Assembly: GCA_037178855.1 (NCBI GenBank)
Contig: JASJZC010000007.1
Location: 5,580,001-5,644,000, forward strand
Reading direction: 5' to 3'
DNA from: Oscheius sp. JU75
Lineage: Eukaryota; Nematoda; Chromadorea; Rhabditida; Rhabditidae
Length of the DNA: 64,000 nt
The position numbers and the translations under genes were made by a program. Shown one piece after another: positions 1 through 11,791 of this stretch. Every line of letters starts with the position of its first letter. Position 1 is the stretch's first letter. Below the pieces are notes generated by a model. It saw only the letters and a list, made by a program, of their open reading frames with translations. It did not search any database and was not told the DNA's origin.

Positions 1-807
1 GATCGTGGAAAACGTTCAAAGGACAAAAAGCGTTCTGTGCGATCCCGCTCTAGGAGTACTGACAGGAAAAGAAGACGGGCTCGAACAAGTAGCAGCCGCT
101 CACAATCACCGGACAGGTATCATCTCTATAGATTCATTTTTATTGGAACATTTGCAGACCAATCTTCAAAAACAACCCTGTTGAAAAACCAAAGTTCCAA
201 GAGGTTTTGGCAGAGAAACGGGAATCGAGTGATGACAACGGTCCAACTAATCTTCTTGACATCAGGCATAGTTGCTACTTCATTTGTTTTACAAAAAGCT
301 TTCAGGTCGAGCATGTCCGAGTCGGAGAAAGAACGCATTGAAATAGAAAACCGAAAAAGAAGAGTCAGAAAGACCAAACGGATGTTGAAAAGCAAACCTG
401 GGTCGCGCAGAGAACATACTTCTGAGAAAGACAACGTAAAAATAATAAGAACGCGTTCAATAAACTTTTCATTTTCAGTCTGAACATGTCCAAGCTGTCA
501 AAAAAAAGATGCAGAAGGCTTTGAAAGCAACCGTTGAAGAACTGAAGGAAGAAGAAGAGGAGCGGAAGCGGGAGACAGAACGGGAGCGACGGGTAAGATT
601 TTCTCTTGTTTTCTGAAAACGTTTCTTCTTATTCAGGTACGCGACGAGTTGATCTTTATTGAGCAGCAAGAGAGGAAGATGCGAGAGCAGAAAAAGGTCG
701 AAGACCTCCGGAGGGCTGATCTCGAAAGAGCAATCGAAGATGCCAGGAAGCGAGCTGAAGTTCAACGACGTCGAAGACATTCTAGTGATTCAGATGACGG
801 GGACTGA
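1..807 (+). CDS. SR-like arginine/glutamate-rich nuclear protein (5' truncated by window edge)
   Basis: The reading frame is open from base 1, so the N-terminus lies outside the window. Exons are 1-116, 158-265, 306-435, 479-594 and about 638-807. The N-terminal part is rich in Arg-Ser dipeptides. After a linker comes a long charged coiled coil rich in Glu, Lys and Arg, ending in a short acidic tail (HSSDSDDGD). Such RS plus RE/coiled-coil architecture is typical of splicing-associated nuclear proteins (ARGLU1 or CLASRP-like), but I could not assign an orthologue. The second intron (266-305) begins with GC rather than GT; the GC-AG reading is needed to keep the frame. All other introns are GT-AG and about 40 nt. 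Confidence 0.75.
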
Positions 808-2353
808 TAGTTATTTACCTATATTCTACGGTAACCATTTTTAAACTTCCCATTTTTACTCGATTAACGTCAGGTAGTAAATGAAATGTAAAAGCAATCT
901 AAAAAAGAGCCGGTGCATGACCCCAAGGAACATGTGTGAAAAGAAGAAAATCTTCACGAAACTCGGATTTTGTTGACTTGAAAGCAGCAATAAGAGACAA
1001 TACGACAGGTTGTGCAGAACTGTTTTCATCTCAAATCGAATTAAAGCTTCACATGCATCATATTATGACTAGAAACTGAGAAGTAGTACCGAGATTGCTG
1101 CATACTTGGCAAAGGATAGCACAACAGTGACAACAATAATGGAGGTTGGAGTCATTTGGAACGGACGGGGAGAGAAAATTGGATTGAAATTAGTTGGCGA
1201 GAGCAATCACAACTCTATGCGATTAACCGGGAGGCAAATGTCACACTGTTTGTACAGCGGACAAACGGGAAAAAATACAATACCAACACCCAGGACAGAG
1301 AATAATAAGCTATAAAAATTAAGTAAGACGGGGCGCACAAAAAGTGGGGGACGAAGGGAAAGAGGGGCGGTGTTGAACCCGGTTATTGTTCATCGCGAAT
1401 GGACAGACAGGCGCGTCAGCTCAACACCACCCGTTTAAATGCCGACTGTAGTCGCGTTGGTTGGAGAACAGCTTGAACTGCCTGCTGCCGCCGCAGCCGT
1501 CGGCGCCGCTCGCTGCTGTGGAGCCTCTACATGTAGATTAGTTGTGGGATCTCGACGTATCGGATTGGACGAGAAGCCGAGATTCGGGAATCGGATGCCG
1601 ATGTCTCGCGTCATCTTGGCAGGAGCCTAAAAGATTCTCTCATGAGGAACGAAGATGGCCGCCAAGTGCACACATTTATTGCTAGATTATTGCAGGCAAA
1701 CTGGGATAACTATACGCTTCACTCGATGACTGCTTCCAGTACAGAAAACAAGCTGAACAATTTCAGATGAGGCCAGGCTAAGAATGGCCAATGAACATGT
1801 CAAAAAGACGGCAAAATTACACGTTAGCAGTCATTTTCGGGAGCGTCATTATCCTAGCCTTGGGTACAATCAGTGTCTGCCTGCTTTAAAGCCAGTTGCA
1901 GCTTCAGCGAGCGTCTTCTCGTGGTAAGTATTCTGTAAAGCTTACAACCAAAATTAACGTGCAACACAATGAACAGGAAAGCAGGTGAAGCCAGGAACAT
2001 TCAAACCAAACAGGCAGTATTCTTTTTTCTGTAGAATAGACAAGTAAGATAGAGTGTTCTTCTCACACTATGGAATCGTCTGAAGAGGGCTGAGTAGACA
2101 AGGGGAGCCAGCGTTGGGAGCAGCCACATTTTGACATGGTGATTGACCGCCTTTTCGCGATGCCTTACGAGAGGCTTTTCGGCCAATCAAGATGGATAAT
2201 GTGCTCTAAAACAAATGTCACTCTCACACATTTGTTAAGAATTTGTTTGTTAGAGACTTTTCGTTGGAGTGGGTGAGACAGCAGGGAACCATTTTGTGAG
2301 AGAGCTGAAAGAGGGAAAGAGAGGGACTCAATCATAACGAAAAACAGAAAGGT
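808..2353. other. Intergenic stretch with one possible non-annotated exon
   Basis: This interval holds the 3' UTR of the SR-like gene and the downstream flank of the RGS gene. Only short, unremarkable ORFs were seen, plus GC-rich sequence at about 1320-1630. A plausible spliced exon (1767-1923), bounded by tttcag and gtaagt, contains a 32-codon membrane-type small ORF that is listed separately. Confidence 0.5.
1791..1889 (+). CDS. Candidate 32-aa transmembrane micropeptide ORF
   Basis: The ORF begins with ATG AAC ATG and encodes a basic, polar N-terminus (SKRRQNYT) followed by about 20 hydrophobic residues, with the stop directly after the hydrophobic segment, as in tail-anchored micropeptides. 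It sits inside a 157-nt interval flanked by a good acceptor (tttcag, ending 1766) and a good donor (gtaagt, from 1924), so it may be part of a spliced transcript. No family was recognised, and an ORF this short can arise by chance. Confidence 0.25.
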   Translation: MNMSKRRQNYTLAVIFGSVIILALGTISVCLL

Positions 2354-5300
2354 TTAACACATAATAGATGAACAGAAATTGGTTATACGAACAGGGTCCA
2401 TGCTTCCCTGCTGCTCGTTTGCAGTTTTTATCCTTTTTGACGCCGACGAAAAACATCTGCTGCATGCACTAATCAAGGGGCTATCGCTAACAGAAATGTT
2501 AGAAAGCGAAAAAATGAGCTGCGTGCCTTGTCGTGCCGTGCATGCCTCAATCTTCGGGTATGTGTAAGCGATGGGAGAATTCATAGAATCAAAAACATAC
2601 CTTTTTCTTCGATTGGGTCAGAAGATCCTTGTAAATATCCGATCGTAGGAATCTTTGATAGCTGTCGTTCTTCATCAAACAGAAAATGTGGTCCTGTAAT
2701 TGCCGAGATTTTCTCATAATCTTTACGACCATTGCAGCGTTTTTTATCGATAAAACTACGGTAGATGTGAAAACTAACTGCAATTGCTACTCTGTCTTTG
2801 ATGTCCTATAGTTTTATTTTCTAGTGACGGAGCGTTCTGACGGTAACTCCACGCGTTCCTATTTTAGCCTCTGATGATGAGAGTGAGTTCTGATTTTAGC
2901 CTTAATCACAAGCAACACGGCGCTGAGTATGAATAACTGTTTTTCTTGTTAATTATAGCCCAATTGCTAAGACTCTTCGTGTAAAATGCGTATTTCCAGT
3001 TCAAAAAGCGATCCCTTACCGCTGCCTCATCGAAGCTCCATCGATTGGGGTTTTTGAGATTATCTTCGGTGATTTCCATGACCTTACAGTCCACATTAAC
3101 GGGCGATGTAGCATTGCTGTCGATGAACTCATTATATATCTCGGTTACCAGCACCGGCACCATCCGACAGCTGCACTTTCGAAGCTTTTGAACCTGAATT
3201 GCTCGTATCACTTTAGCTCTTGGCAATGTCTCACCTCCCACCAAAATCGCAGGTTTTCACCCGAATACTCCTTGTCCAAGAATTTTTGCAATGTTTCTCT
3301 CCCTAGTGGATCAGCCAGTAGCTCTTCGAAAGATTCTTCCCATAACTTTAACCGTCGTGTTGATATCTCTCCGGTGCTGAAAATTGTGAATAACTAAGTT
3401 TCATCCAATCTTACATTTTATCATGTTGCCAGAAGTCGACAGTGTCGCTGATCCAAGGATTCTGTTGACTTTGAAAGGGGTCGGCTGGACTTCCTGGTGT
3501 AGTGAGAAAAGGATCAAAAACTTTCCTATGCTCATGATAAGTCAAATAGCTAAAAGTTCTATGTTATTTTCGATTAGATTAGTTGCTTACTTTTCAACAA
3601 CTTTTGAAGTCCGTAATACATTTTTAGACAACCGATTATTTAGAAGGTTAATCTGAAAACGGACTATAAATTCCTAAAGATGCCAAACGAACCTCTAGTT
3701 TTAGCGTGTCCTGCACTTGTGTACATCTTCTCAACCCTGGTCGGGTGTAGTAATTGTTTCGGAAAGATCCACTACTACTACCTGCAGTTGATGTGCTGAA
3801 GATATGATATACTTTGCCAAGAGATAAGCGATCACCTCGGCTGACTTTGAGTCGCCTGTTGCAATTGCTGCTGCTGTTGCAGTTGAAGTTGTTGCTGTTG
3901 GCTTGGAGTACCATTTGATGTACTGGGTAGACTTGAGTGAGCGGCAGCTGCGCTTGTAGAAAACGGGCTAATGCCTGACGATGCGGCAGCATTCAAAGCT
4001 GCATGTCCTCCCTGACTGTACTTTGGCCTTCCCGACCTCGACAGTTTTCGAAAGTCCACCTAAGAAAGACCATTGTTCGAAAAACCAATTGAAAGACTAC
4101 CTCTGTAGTATTTACACAACCTGGCACCGGTCGATGAACATCCCAAAATGCTCGCTCCTGACTGTCCAAAATCTGTCTCTCCAGTCTGTCTCGCTTTTTG
4201 TCCACTCTGGAAATATTATTCTGGCTCATTTCTTCTCTTTTGTGCCTTTGTTAAGCGAACATTGTCCCCGCGTAGACCATTAGAGTTTTATCACGATCAC
4301 AGCGTATTTTCTTAGATTTGATAAGGAGGAAGATCTGTTGACATTTGTTGCGAGAAGTGTACTTCAATGGTTCAACAAACGCTTTCTTGTCCGCTTTTTT
4401 TTTCCGTTTGCGCTCCCAATCGATAAAGGGACTTTTCTAAGTAGTAGCGTTCTAGTTGGTATAGTTTTTCCTAGTTGAGCACAGAAAGATTTCACACGCC
4501 ACGGCTATATTTTTTCCTTATTTAACAAACATCTCAAGATAAAATTTCGACTTCGGCCCAAACGGAATTTCTCGTTAGAAAGCCAGCCTTCTGCTTCCGC
4601 AGCTGACCAACATGGGGGGTCTGAAATTGCTTCTCCGAAACCTTTTAAATGAGCTGCGGAACATTGCAATTAGTCGCAGCCGTTCTCTCAATTTTTGTTC
4701 GTAGTAGACTGAGGCAAGAAAAAGTATAACTAATTAGTAGCATAAACCCCAAAAAGTCTCAATAATATCTAAAAACATTCTGGAATCACCACAAAAGCAC
4801 TTCAATTTGTTTAATTTCAGGCACTATACTTCGTTTCGCAGCATTCTCTACAAAAATCGTCTAATAAGCTGTGTTTCTGTAAGTGGCTCTTCTTTCTCTC
4901 GACTATTAGCTCTTTCGAGAAAACTGACCTAATTTGGATAAATAGGCTATCAAAGCCATATCCACGCCTACGAAATGGTTTCACGTACTATAAAACTTCA
5001 CTATGGACATGAGTAAAGTGCTTTTCCATTTGCCTGTTAGACACTAACGAGGGCAATGTTTTCTAATGTGTCGTTTTACGAGCTCATTATTGCATGAGCT
5101 TTGCTGATTAGTATGACGGCCATATTTGGGGCGTTGATATAATATATATTCGCGATTCATTTCATCTCTCCAAAGGCGCTTTGGTATTCAAAGTATACTT
5201 GGTTTTTAGTAAACGCAAACGACCGGGTTTTTGGGTCTGAAAGAGCCCTGAGTTTTGACAAATCGCTCAGAAATGGGCTTTTCACGTTGAGAAGTTGAGA

Positions 5301-5962
5301 ATGACGTCGACTATATTGTTTACAGTCAGATGCCTGCGACTTAACTGCCATAGAGCCGTTCTTTCCTTGACTCACTTGTATTGTGCTTCAGCTTGCATAA
5401 ACACAAACTCCCACTTCCGGCTGAACATCTTTTGTAACTTCGCGAGATTTTCTGCCTCGAAGTCCTCAAGCTCCAGATGGGCCTTGTTTTGCATGGTCCT
5501 CTTGCAGAGATAGACAGCTATAGAAACGGATTGTTGCTACTTATAACACGCCTACCGTAATCCGTATTCTCGGGCTCCCAGCAATTCGAGGGCCAGAAAT
5601 AGGGACATTGAAAACGGTAGAAGGTGCCATCATTTTTGACAGTCAAGACGTGGTCATCTATTTGGAAGAGGTAGCCGTGTGAAGCTATCAAATGAGCCAG
5701 GTGGAGTGCATCGGCTGAAAGTTTTCTTTTGCCTCTCTTACGTGTGAGACTCTTACATAAATCGGACATGTCGAGGTTTTTCATGACCCAAGCAATAAGA
5801 TCCTGTCCAGTGAACACGGATGGTACTTTGGAGAGGAAGCTCTTCACAGTTTTGATAGGCACGCCATTTTCGGAGTCCAGCATCTGGTGCACCAAGGCTT
5901 CCATTTTCTGGTACACCATGAAATTCGGATGTACCAGGCGGTCCTCCGAACTGGCGTTCACC
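2354..5962 (-). CDS. RGS7: R7-family regulator of G-protein signalling (DEP-GGL-RGS; EGL-10/EAT-16/RGS7 type)
   Basis: R7 RGS proteins speed GTP hydrolysis by Galpha-o/q and pair with Gbeta5 through their GGL domain. Minus-strand exons (5' to 3') are 5962-5556, 5517-5376, 4206-4101, 4059-3836, 3795-3693, 3652-3591, 3549-3415, 3376-3235, 3193-3020, 2693-2601 and 2518-2354, with consistent phases (about 583 codons). A DEP domain with the family signature [14 protein letters not shown] is followed by the linker VDKKRD and the motif [15 protein letters not shown], then a lineage-specific Ala/Ser-rich and polyglutamine linker, a GGL domain ending [11 protein letters not shown], and an RGS domain ([21 protein letters not shown] through [17 protein letters not shown]). 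The last exon is a novel Ser/Cys-rich tail. Intron 4207-5375 is unusually long (about 1.17 kb). The initiating exon was not found: the first exon starts after a splice acceptor. Confidence 0.93.
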
Positions 5963-7490
5963 CTGAAATATCAGAATATTAAATCCTTAACTGATCCCTT
6001 TAATCCCTCATTTGCCATCAGTTTCCCCATAATATCTCAACAAATTATTTCTTGTTCTAGTCTGCTAATCCCAAAATGCTCATTTTGAACAGGACGGAAA
6101 ACGCATCAAACATGCGCAGAATCGGAAAGGGTTCGGGCCTACCTGGAGCCTACCTGCATATCGATAGATGATTAGTGAATTATTCAGAAAACGAAACGTT
6201 ACCCGGTTAACGAAAGAGGATATCTGATAGCGGAGAAACACAAAAAAGTAAAAACAGGAAAAGGTCTCTTTTTGTCGTTCCTGTCCGTTGCAACTAAACG
6301 CTTTGTTGTCTGTCGTCTTTTTGCCGTTATAAAGAATGGCTTTTCGAGACCGCCCGCAAGGTAACTTGCTAATGGGATATTGGATGGAGAGAGAGAGAGA
6401 GAGATCGAAAATGAGAGCAGCAATATGCGCCATAATTTGCGGCAATTAATGAAAAAATGAGAAAGTTTTTAAAACAAAGATATGGCTAGGTGGCAGTCAA
6501 CAATGGGTGAAATTGTTTAAAGAGGACCGGGCAAATTAAACTTTGAGCAAACTCTGCAACGCCTCCGCTGTCCCCAAGGAAATCGAAAATTTCGTGATAA
6601 ATCATGAGAGAAGAATTCGCAAGTAAATTTTCTTCAACAAAACCTGTACAAAGCTTACATGCAGAAAAAGCCCCAGTTGTTTCTTTCAAAAAAGAATACA
6701 GTTAGTTGTTTCGAAGAAGACAGTCAGGCAAATCTCAAAATATACATTTTTGAGGAATGTACGCATTGTTGCCTCTAAATAATTAGGTGACGCCAGTTTT
6801 TCGGGCCACCTAGGTACGGTAATTGTTCAGCTTTATTAAATTATTTTTGACTAAGGAAGAAAGGATATTCAAAAACTTTTAAGATTTACGAAGCGAAAGA
6901 TGCACAAATGTGACGCAGAAAAACTCTTTTGGTTCGTGGCCTCTTTTTTTACTCACCTTAACCGTGGAAGGGCCATTGCTGGATTCCAGTTTTGTCTCTC
7001 TAGCGCTACTCCATTGTAGTGTCTTTTCTGAAAACAAAACGGCTGTTTTGTGGCGGACAGGGTGCGAGATACAAAAAGTTCGATTAGAGAGTGCGGTTGG
7101 TAAGGATTACACGAGCCGCCAGAGACATCCTAGGCTGGCTCCGCGGCTGCGGGCAAATGCGATGGGCGAGGCAAAAAGGCTCGTTTCTATTGGCTTCATT
7201 TGGTCGTGGGAGGGACACCGGGGCACCATGACCTCGCATAAATCAAAGGAAAATTCAGAAATTTGAAGTGTCCACTATAGATAGAGGATTGCGTCGTGAA
7301 TTGATTAAAGTGGAAGAGGGGGCATATCGATTCTGGCCGCATGCATTCTTGTTGACTCGCCCGCGGTCAAATATTCTCTCCCGGGTGCCACGCGTGCGGT
7401 CGCGCAGCGGCCTGTGCAGCAGATTTCTCGTAGCGAAGCAGCTCGAAAGTGGTCAGCAAAAGTTTTTATTAATAACTCCGCCTTGTAGTT
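5963..7490. other. Divergent intergenic region between RGS and PPP1R37-like genes
   Basis: This interval should hold the 5' end of the RGS gene (minus) and of the PPP1R37-like gene (plus). No convincing coding exon was found. There is a short (GA)n run at about 6387-6404 and a GC-richer block at about 7120-7440 just upstream of the PPP1R37-like gene. The long ORFs here lack splice support and family similarity. Confidence 0.4.
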
Positions 7491-7631
7491 CAGATGAAGA
7501 CGAGGTTGATCGCAATCGTGTGAACTCATCCATCCTACAAGGGCAGACTGGCTTTGCATAGCCCGACCGCGAGTCTCAGCTCTCCTGATGCTCCAACCTC
7601 GGTGGAAAATCCTCTCATCAGTACAGAGCAG

Positions 7632-10600
7632 ATGTCTATGAAATTTCTATCAGGGCTACAGGTAAAATACTCTTTTTTGCCATACTTTGATTCTAATAGG
7701 ACTTGCTTGGGCTCTACGATTCTTCTGCTGCTCCTAACTCACCACAATCTCCTTCTACACCTATTCCTCCAACCAGCCCGTCGTTGTATTCTAGTGGTAT
7801 AGGCCGAACACAGAAGAAGACCATTCAAGAGATCAATTGCAATCAGGCTGGTGAGTGATTGAAATAGGAGGATTCAGAAAAAACGAACTCTTTTGTATTT
7901 AACTTCTCTTTCTTCCAGTTTAGTCGGTATATGAAGTGTTTTTTGGTATCTTTCATGGGAACTCTGAGCACAAAATTACGGAAAGACGGCTTTTATAGCT
8001 TCTTTATTTGGAAAACGAAGATATATAGCGTTCGAACTGTGATTTATGCGTTCTTGCGCTATACTCCTTTTTAATTTTCAGAGGATGTCCAAATTCGGCG
8101 ATGCTCTCACGAGAAAACTGTACATTTTGCTGAGAATCTGATTACCGGATACTCTGAGCCGCCGCATTCTCCATTTCCAGACTTTGTCGACGAGGAAAAT
8201 ATTGGGGCCAGACGTAAGTTTCGAGTTCTTTGAGTATAGACTAAGCAACTTCTGCTTTCAGATGGACCAAATCCAGAGGAAATCCTAGCAAGCTACAAAC
8301 GGGCATGCGAAATGACCAACGTCGTTCCCAATCCTCAAGTTGTTAAACAAATCGGGGTAGTTTCTTCCATACTTCTTTTTAAACTTGCGTTTTCAGTATA
8401 TGCATCGTACTCTTGGAGTACGTCAGGAGCTGTTGTCATTGAAAGGAGAACGGGTCTCGTATGCTGACATGGAAGCTTTGGAAGCCGTGTTCAAGATGGT
8501 TCAATTTGAAATGATCGACTTGGAATACACGTTTCTGGAGGATGATGTTAGTTTGTAAGCTTTGTAAATTGCACATATGTTTTACAGGCCCTGGTCAGTC
8601 TTGCAGAGATGCTTGAGTACTATGATTCAACTCTCAAACTGAATCTTTCCTTTAACAGAAATGTCACTGGTCGTGGTTGGGCTGCTTTGTTCCGTGTTTT
8701 GCGAATTGTGAGTTGAAGAGATACCAAAAGTTTAATTTTTTAAGCGTGCGCGACTGGTATTTCTGAACCTCCGGTACACTACCATTGACTGCTCGTTCAC
8801 CATTTTCTGTCGGATCCTTCGAACACAGCCAAATCCAGTTCTCACATGCCTCCACTTGGAAAACGTGTCATTGTCTGGAAAAAACCTGACGCTTCTTTCT
8901 TCAGCGTTAAAGTCGAACACCGTTCTCAGGGTTAGTTGTACAAAACAGTTCAAACGGATATTCCAGGAACTGTTCTTGGGCGAAAATAATCTGCAACCAT
9001 CTGACGGAGAATACATCTACCAAATGATCATCGGAAACACTTCCTTGCAGATGTTGGACCTTCGAAACAACGAGTTGGCGGTAAGATCTTTTCTGTTTCC
9101 TTTATTCTCTCTAAATTCTAGGACTATGGTTTGAACCACATCTGTGAAGCTCTGAAGAATAAGAATACGATGGCACAAAGTGCATTGACCGCTTTAGTTA
9201 TGTGGAATAATCGGATCACACATGACAGTATGCAGAATTTGGCGTTGGCTCTGGTAATCTAATGGGGTTCCGATGACGCTATTATTGATTTAGATCGAAA
9301 ATCATCATTTGGAGACTCTAAACATTGGATCAAACGAGCTGGGGCTCGAGGGTATCTCAAAATTGAAGTATGCCTTAGCGGGAAACTCGAATCTACATCG
9401 TCTCGGCCTCCAACAGACCAGTCTGAATTGTCAAGGTAGGTGCCAAAACACAAAAACGCCTGCTGTGCCCACATTGACCAAAAATAAGCTGTATTGTGGA
9501 AGATCTTGACCAAAATACTATTTTCAGCAGCAATTGTGATGGCCGAATGCTTGGCTGACAACAATACCATGATCCGCGTTGACCTCCGTGAAAATCCTAA
9601 CATAGGTGAGCGATTATTAGAAGAAGTCTTATGAGCTTTTCAGGATCTGCTGGTCTCTTGGCTCTTCACTCCGCCATGAAAATGAACACGGCTATCACAA
9701 ACCTGAACCTGGACGAAGGATGTATCGTTCCATCTTCTGAGAAGGTTGGTTGTGCTGCTTAAATGCACGCTTTTTGGAGAACTGAATGTTAACATTGTTA
9801 GACTATCAGCCTGCTATTCCCTGTTAGCATGCTCCAAAAAGAATGCTCTTTACCCGGCTTCCGATTCTGTTTCGTGTGTCGTGTCCTAGTCTGGCAAATA
9901 CTCAGGTCCGAGAATATCAGGAAGAATTCTCGCGCTACTTTGGGGAGATTCGGGAATTCTGTGAGCGGAACAAGAAGGCTGCTCTGGAAAGGATGGCTGT
10001 GCGAACCACAAATGATGATAAACATGTCGATGAAGTCAAGTCGAGCGACGAACATACATGTAAGACGTTTTCCCATCTGATTCCATCCTCAATTCAGCTT
10101 CGGACAATGAAACGACCAAGTCTGACGACTCTGAAAAGAAGAGCGATGAAAGGGCGGTGGTCAAGAAAACTCGTGGAAACCGCTTTTGTCGCAGTGCCTC
10201 GCTTACATGTCAGGAAACCATCACTGACATACCCGTAAGAGTTCAATAAGCTTGAGTAATCAACCCTTTTCAGGAAAGAATCCGTCAGATGTCGGGCTCT
10301 ACTCATTCCCTCGACGAAGCGACTCACCCGGAATCGGTTTCTACGATCAAGAACAAGTCGACAGCGCAATCAACGCTAGGAAAAGTCGAATGGGGCTCCT
10401 TGCCGGCTATTCCACAGGCTGTGAAGCAGGAGAAGGAGGAGAAAGTTGTAACTACGTCAACTCCAGTTGTTCGCAAGATGAGACGATTCTCTGTTTCTCC
10501 GACATCTTCTACATTCAGCATCAACTCGGAGATCAAAACATCATCGCCTGTAATTATCTAGAAGAGAGTTTTTGAAAGTTGTTTTAGTTGACCGTCCCGA

Positions 10601-11368
10601 GACCACATTGCCTGTCGATTAGTATCCCGGAACACGATCTTACTCCTCAAATGTCTGGTCCGATGTCCGCTCCAACCAGCTCTTCTCTTCCTCTCATCAC
10701 CAGTTTTCAAAACTGTATATCGTTTTGATCCTAAAGTCATCAAAGACTTTTAGCCACTAAAGTAAAAGAGACTGTTCACGAAGAACCAGAGCCGATTGTC
10801 GTTTCAACCACGAGCGGAGACGAGAAAGAGTTTACTGCCACATTGGACGTGCTCAAAATTACGGAGGACGAAAAGCTTGAGAGAGAGAGGAAGAGTCCAG
10901 TTCGTGAGACTGAGGAGGATCAAGAAACTAGTGTGAGACTGGTGGTCAGCGACTTGGTCTCCTACGTGGTAAGTATCTTCGCTTTATGACTTGTCTTGTA
11001 AGATGTGAATTTTATGAATATACCTTTTTCAGGTCTACGAAGAAACTCAGGAGCAGGAGCGAAAGGCTTCGCTTTTACTCGGATCACATCCCGACCCTAA
11101 GACTCTTCGGATGATGCTCGTCGAAGATTGTGGCTCTACTCCCGGTACTCCTTCTCGGTATAAACATAAGAAATGTAAACAAGAGCATTGTAGAATTCAA
11201 AATATTGCCGAGGAGCTTTCCGAAGACGGAAGTGATGATCTCGTGGTGCAATCTGTTGTTCGTGGACTGGTACGAGATGTGCTAAAATCAGAAAAAGAAG
11301 CTCTTCGACAAGTTCTTGAACTCCGTCGCAAACAGCGTTCACTTCAATCAACCTCAGGTTCCTCGTAG
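7632..11368 (+). CDS. PPP1R37: PPP1R37-like leucine-rich-repeat regulator of protein phosphatase 1
   Basis: Exons are 7632-7661, 7700-7850, 8082-8213, 8262-8356, 8397-8546, 8588-8707, 8745-8930, 8967-9080, 9122-9253, 9294-9435, 9528-9605, 9644-9744, 9906-10059, 10098-10234, 10274-10549, 10588-10714, 10754-10968 and 11033-11368 (about 891 codons). Near residues 72-76 lies KTVHF, an RVxF-type PP1-docking motif, in the position of the human KRVTF. Then come the conserved EEILASYKRAC segment, LKGERVSY, and about eight ribonuclease-inhibitor-type leucine-rich repeats (for example LQMLDLRNNEL, LETLNIGSNELG, IRVDLRENPN). The C-terminal half is Ser/Pro/Glu-rich and probably disordered. The start is the first in-frame ATG; the frame stays open upstream, so the true start may be earlier. 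A 36-nt segment (11158-11193) with GT and AG ends may be an extra in-frame intron. Confidence 0.9.
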
Positions 11369-11791
11369 TAACTACCTTCAATGTCCCCCTGTTGCCGATT
11401 TTGTTACACCCCATTTTAGCTGATGTCTTGGACACCATCCCATTTTAAGGCCTTGTTTTCCACTATTCTAGTCGGCAAACCGGTTTTGCGACCAATTTAG
11501 TCATTTAAGAATCCCTGTCTCCGTTTCCTCGTATACTTGTGATTTTTTACTGCTTTTTGCTTTGTACCTAGTGTTACCTCAGGCCTACTTTCTAATTTGG
11601 TTAAGTGTGATTTGGAATCACAACTTTTGTGATCTCTTTCAAGAATGTCTCCTGCCAGAAGTACTGGTACCCTCTACCTACGACCGCCCCTCCCTACAAT
11701 AGTGCTTTAGGCACCAGTTACAAACAAGTATATAGTGTACATAGAGATATCTTTCATCGGTTAATACGATACAGAACATAAAGACTTTAAT
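11369..11791. other. Shared 3' flank of two convergent genes
   Basis: The plus-strand PPP1R37-like gene and the minus-strand SLC19-like gene converge here. The interval is T-rich with no coding signal and presumably holds both 3' UTRs; ATTAAA lies just beyond the minus-strand stop. Confidence 0.5.

Noticed and set aside
5157-5375. Minus-strand ORF between two RGS exons
   Set aside because: The RGS family helix [15 protein letters not shown]... QAEAQYK is encoded at 5517-5376 in a spliced frame; the ORF below it lies in the long intron and is not conserved.
6387-6404. (GA)n run possibly functional as a promoter GAGA element
   Set aside because: Short simple repeat of a kind found several times in the window; nothing ties it to a gene start.
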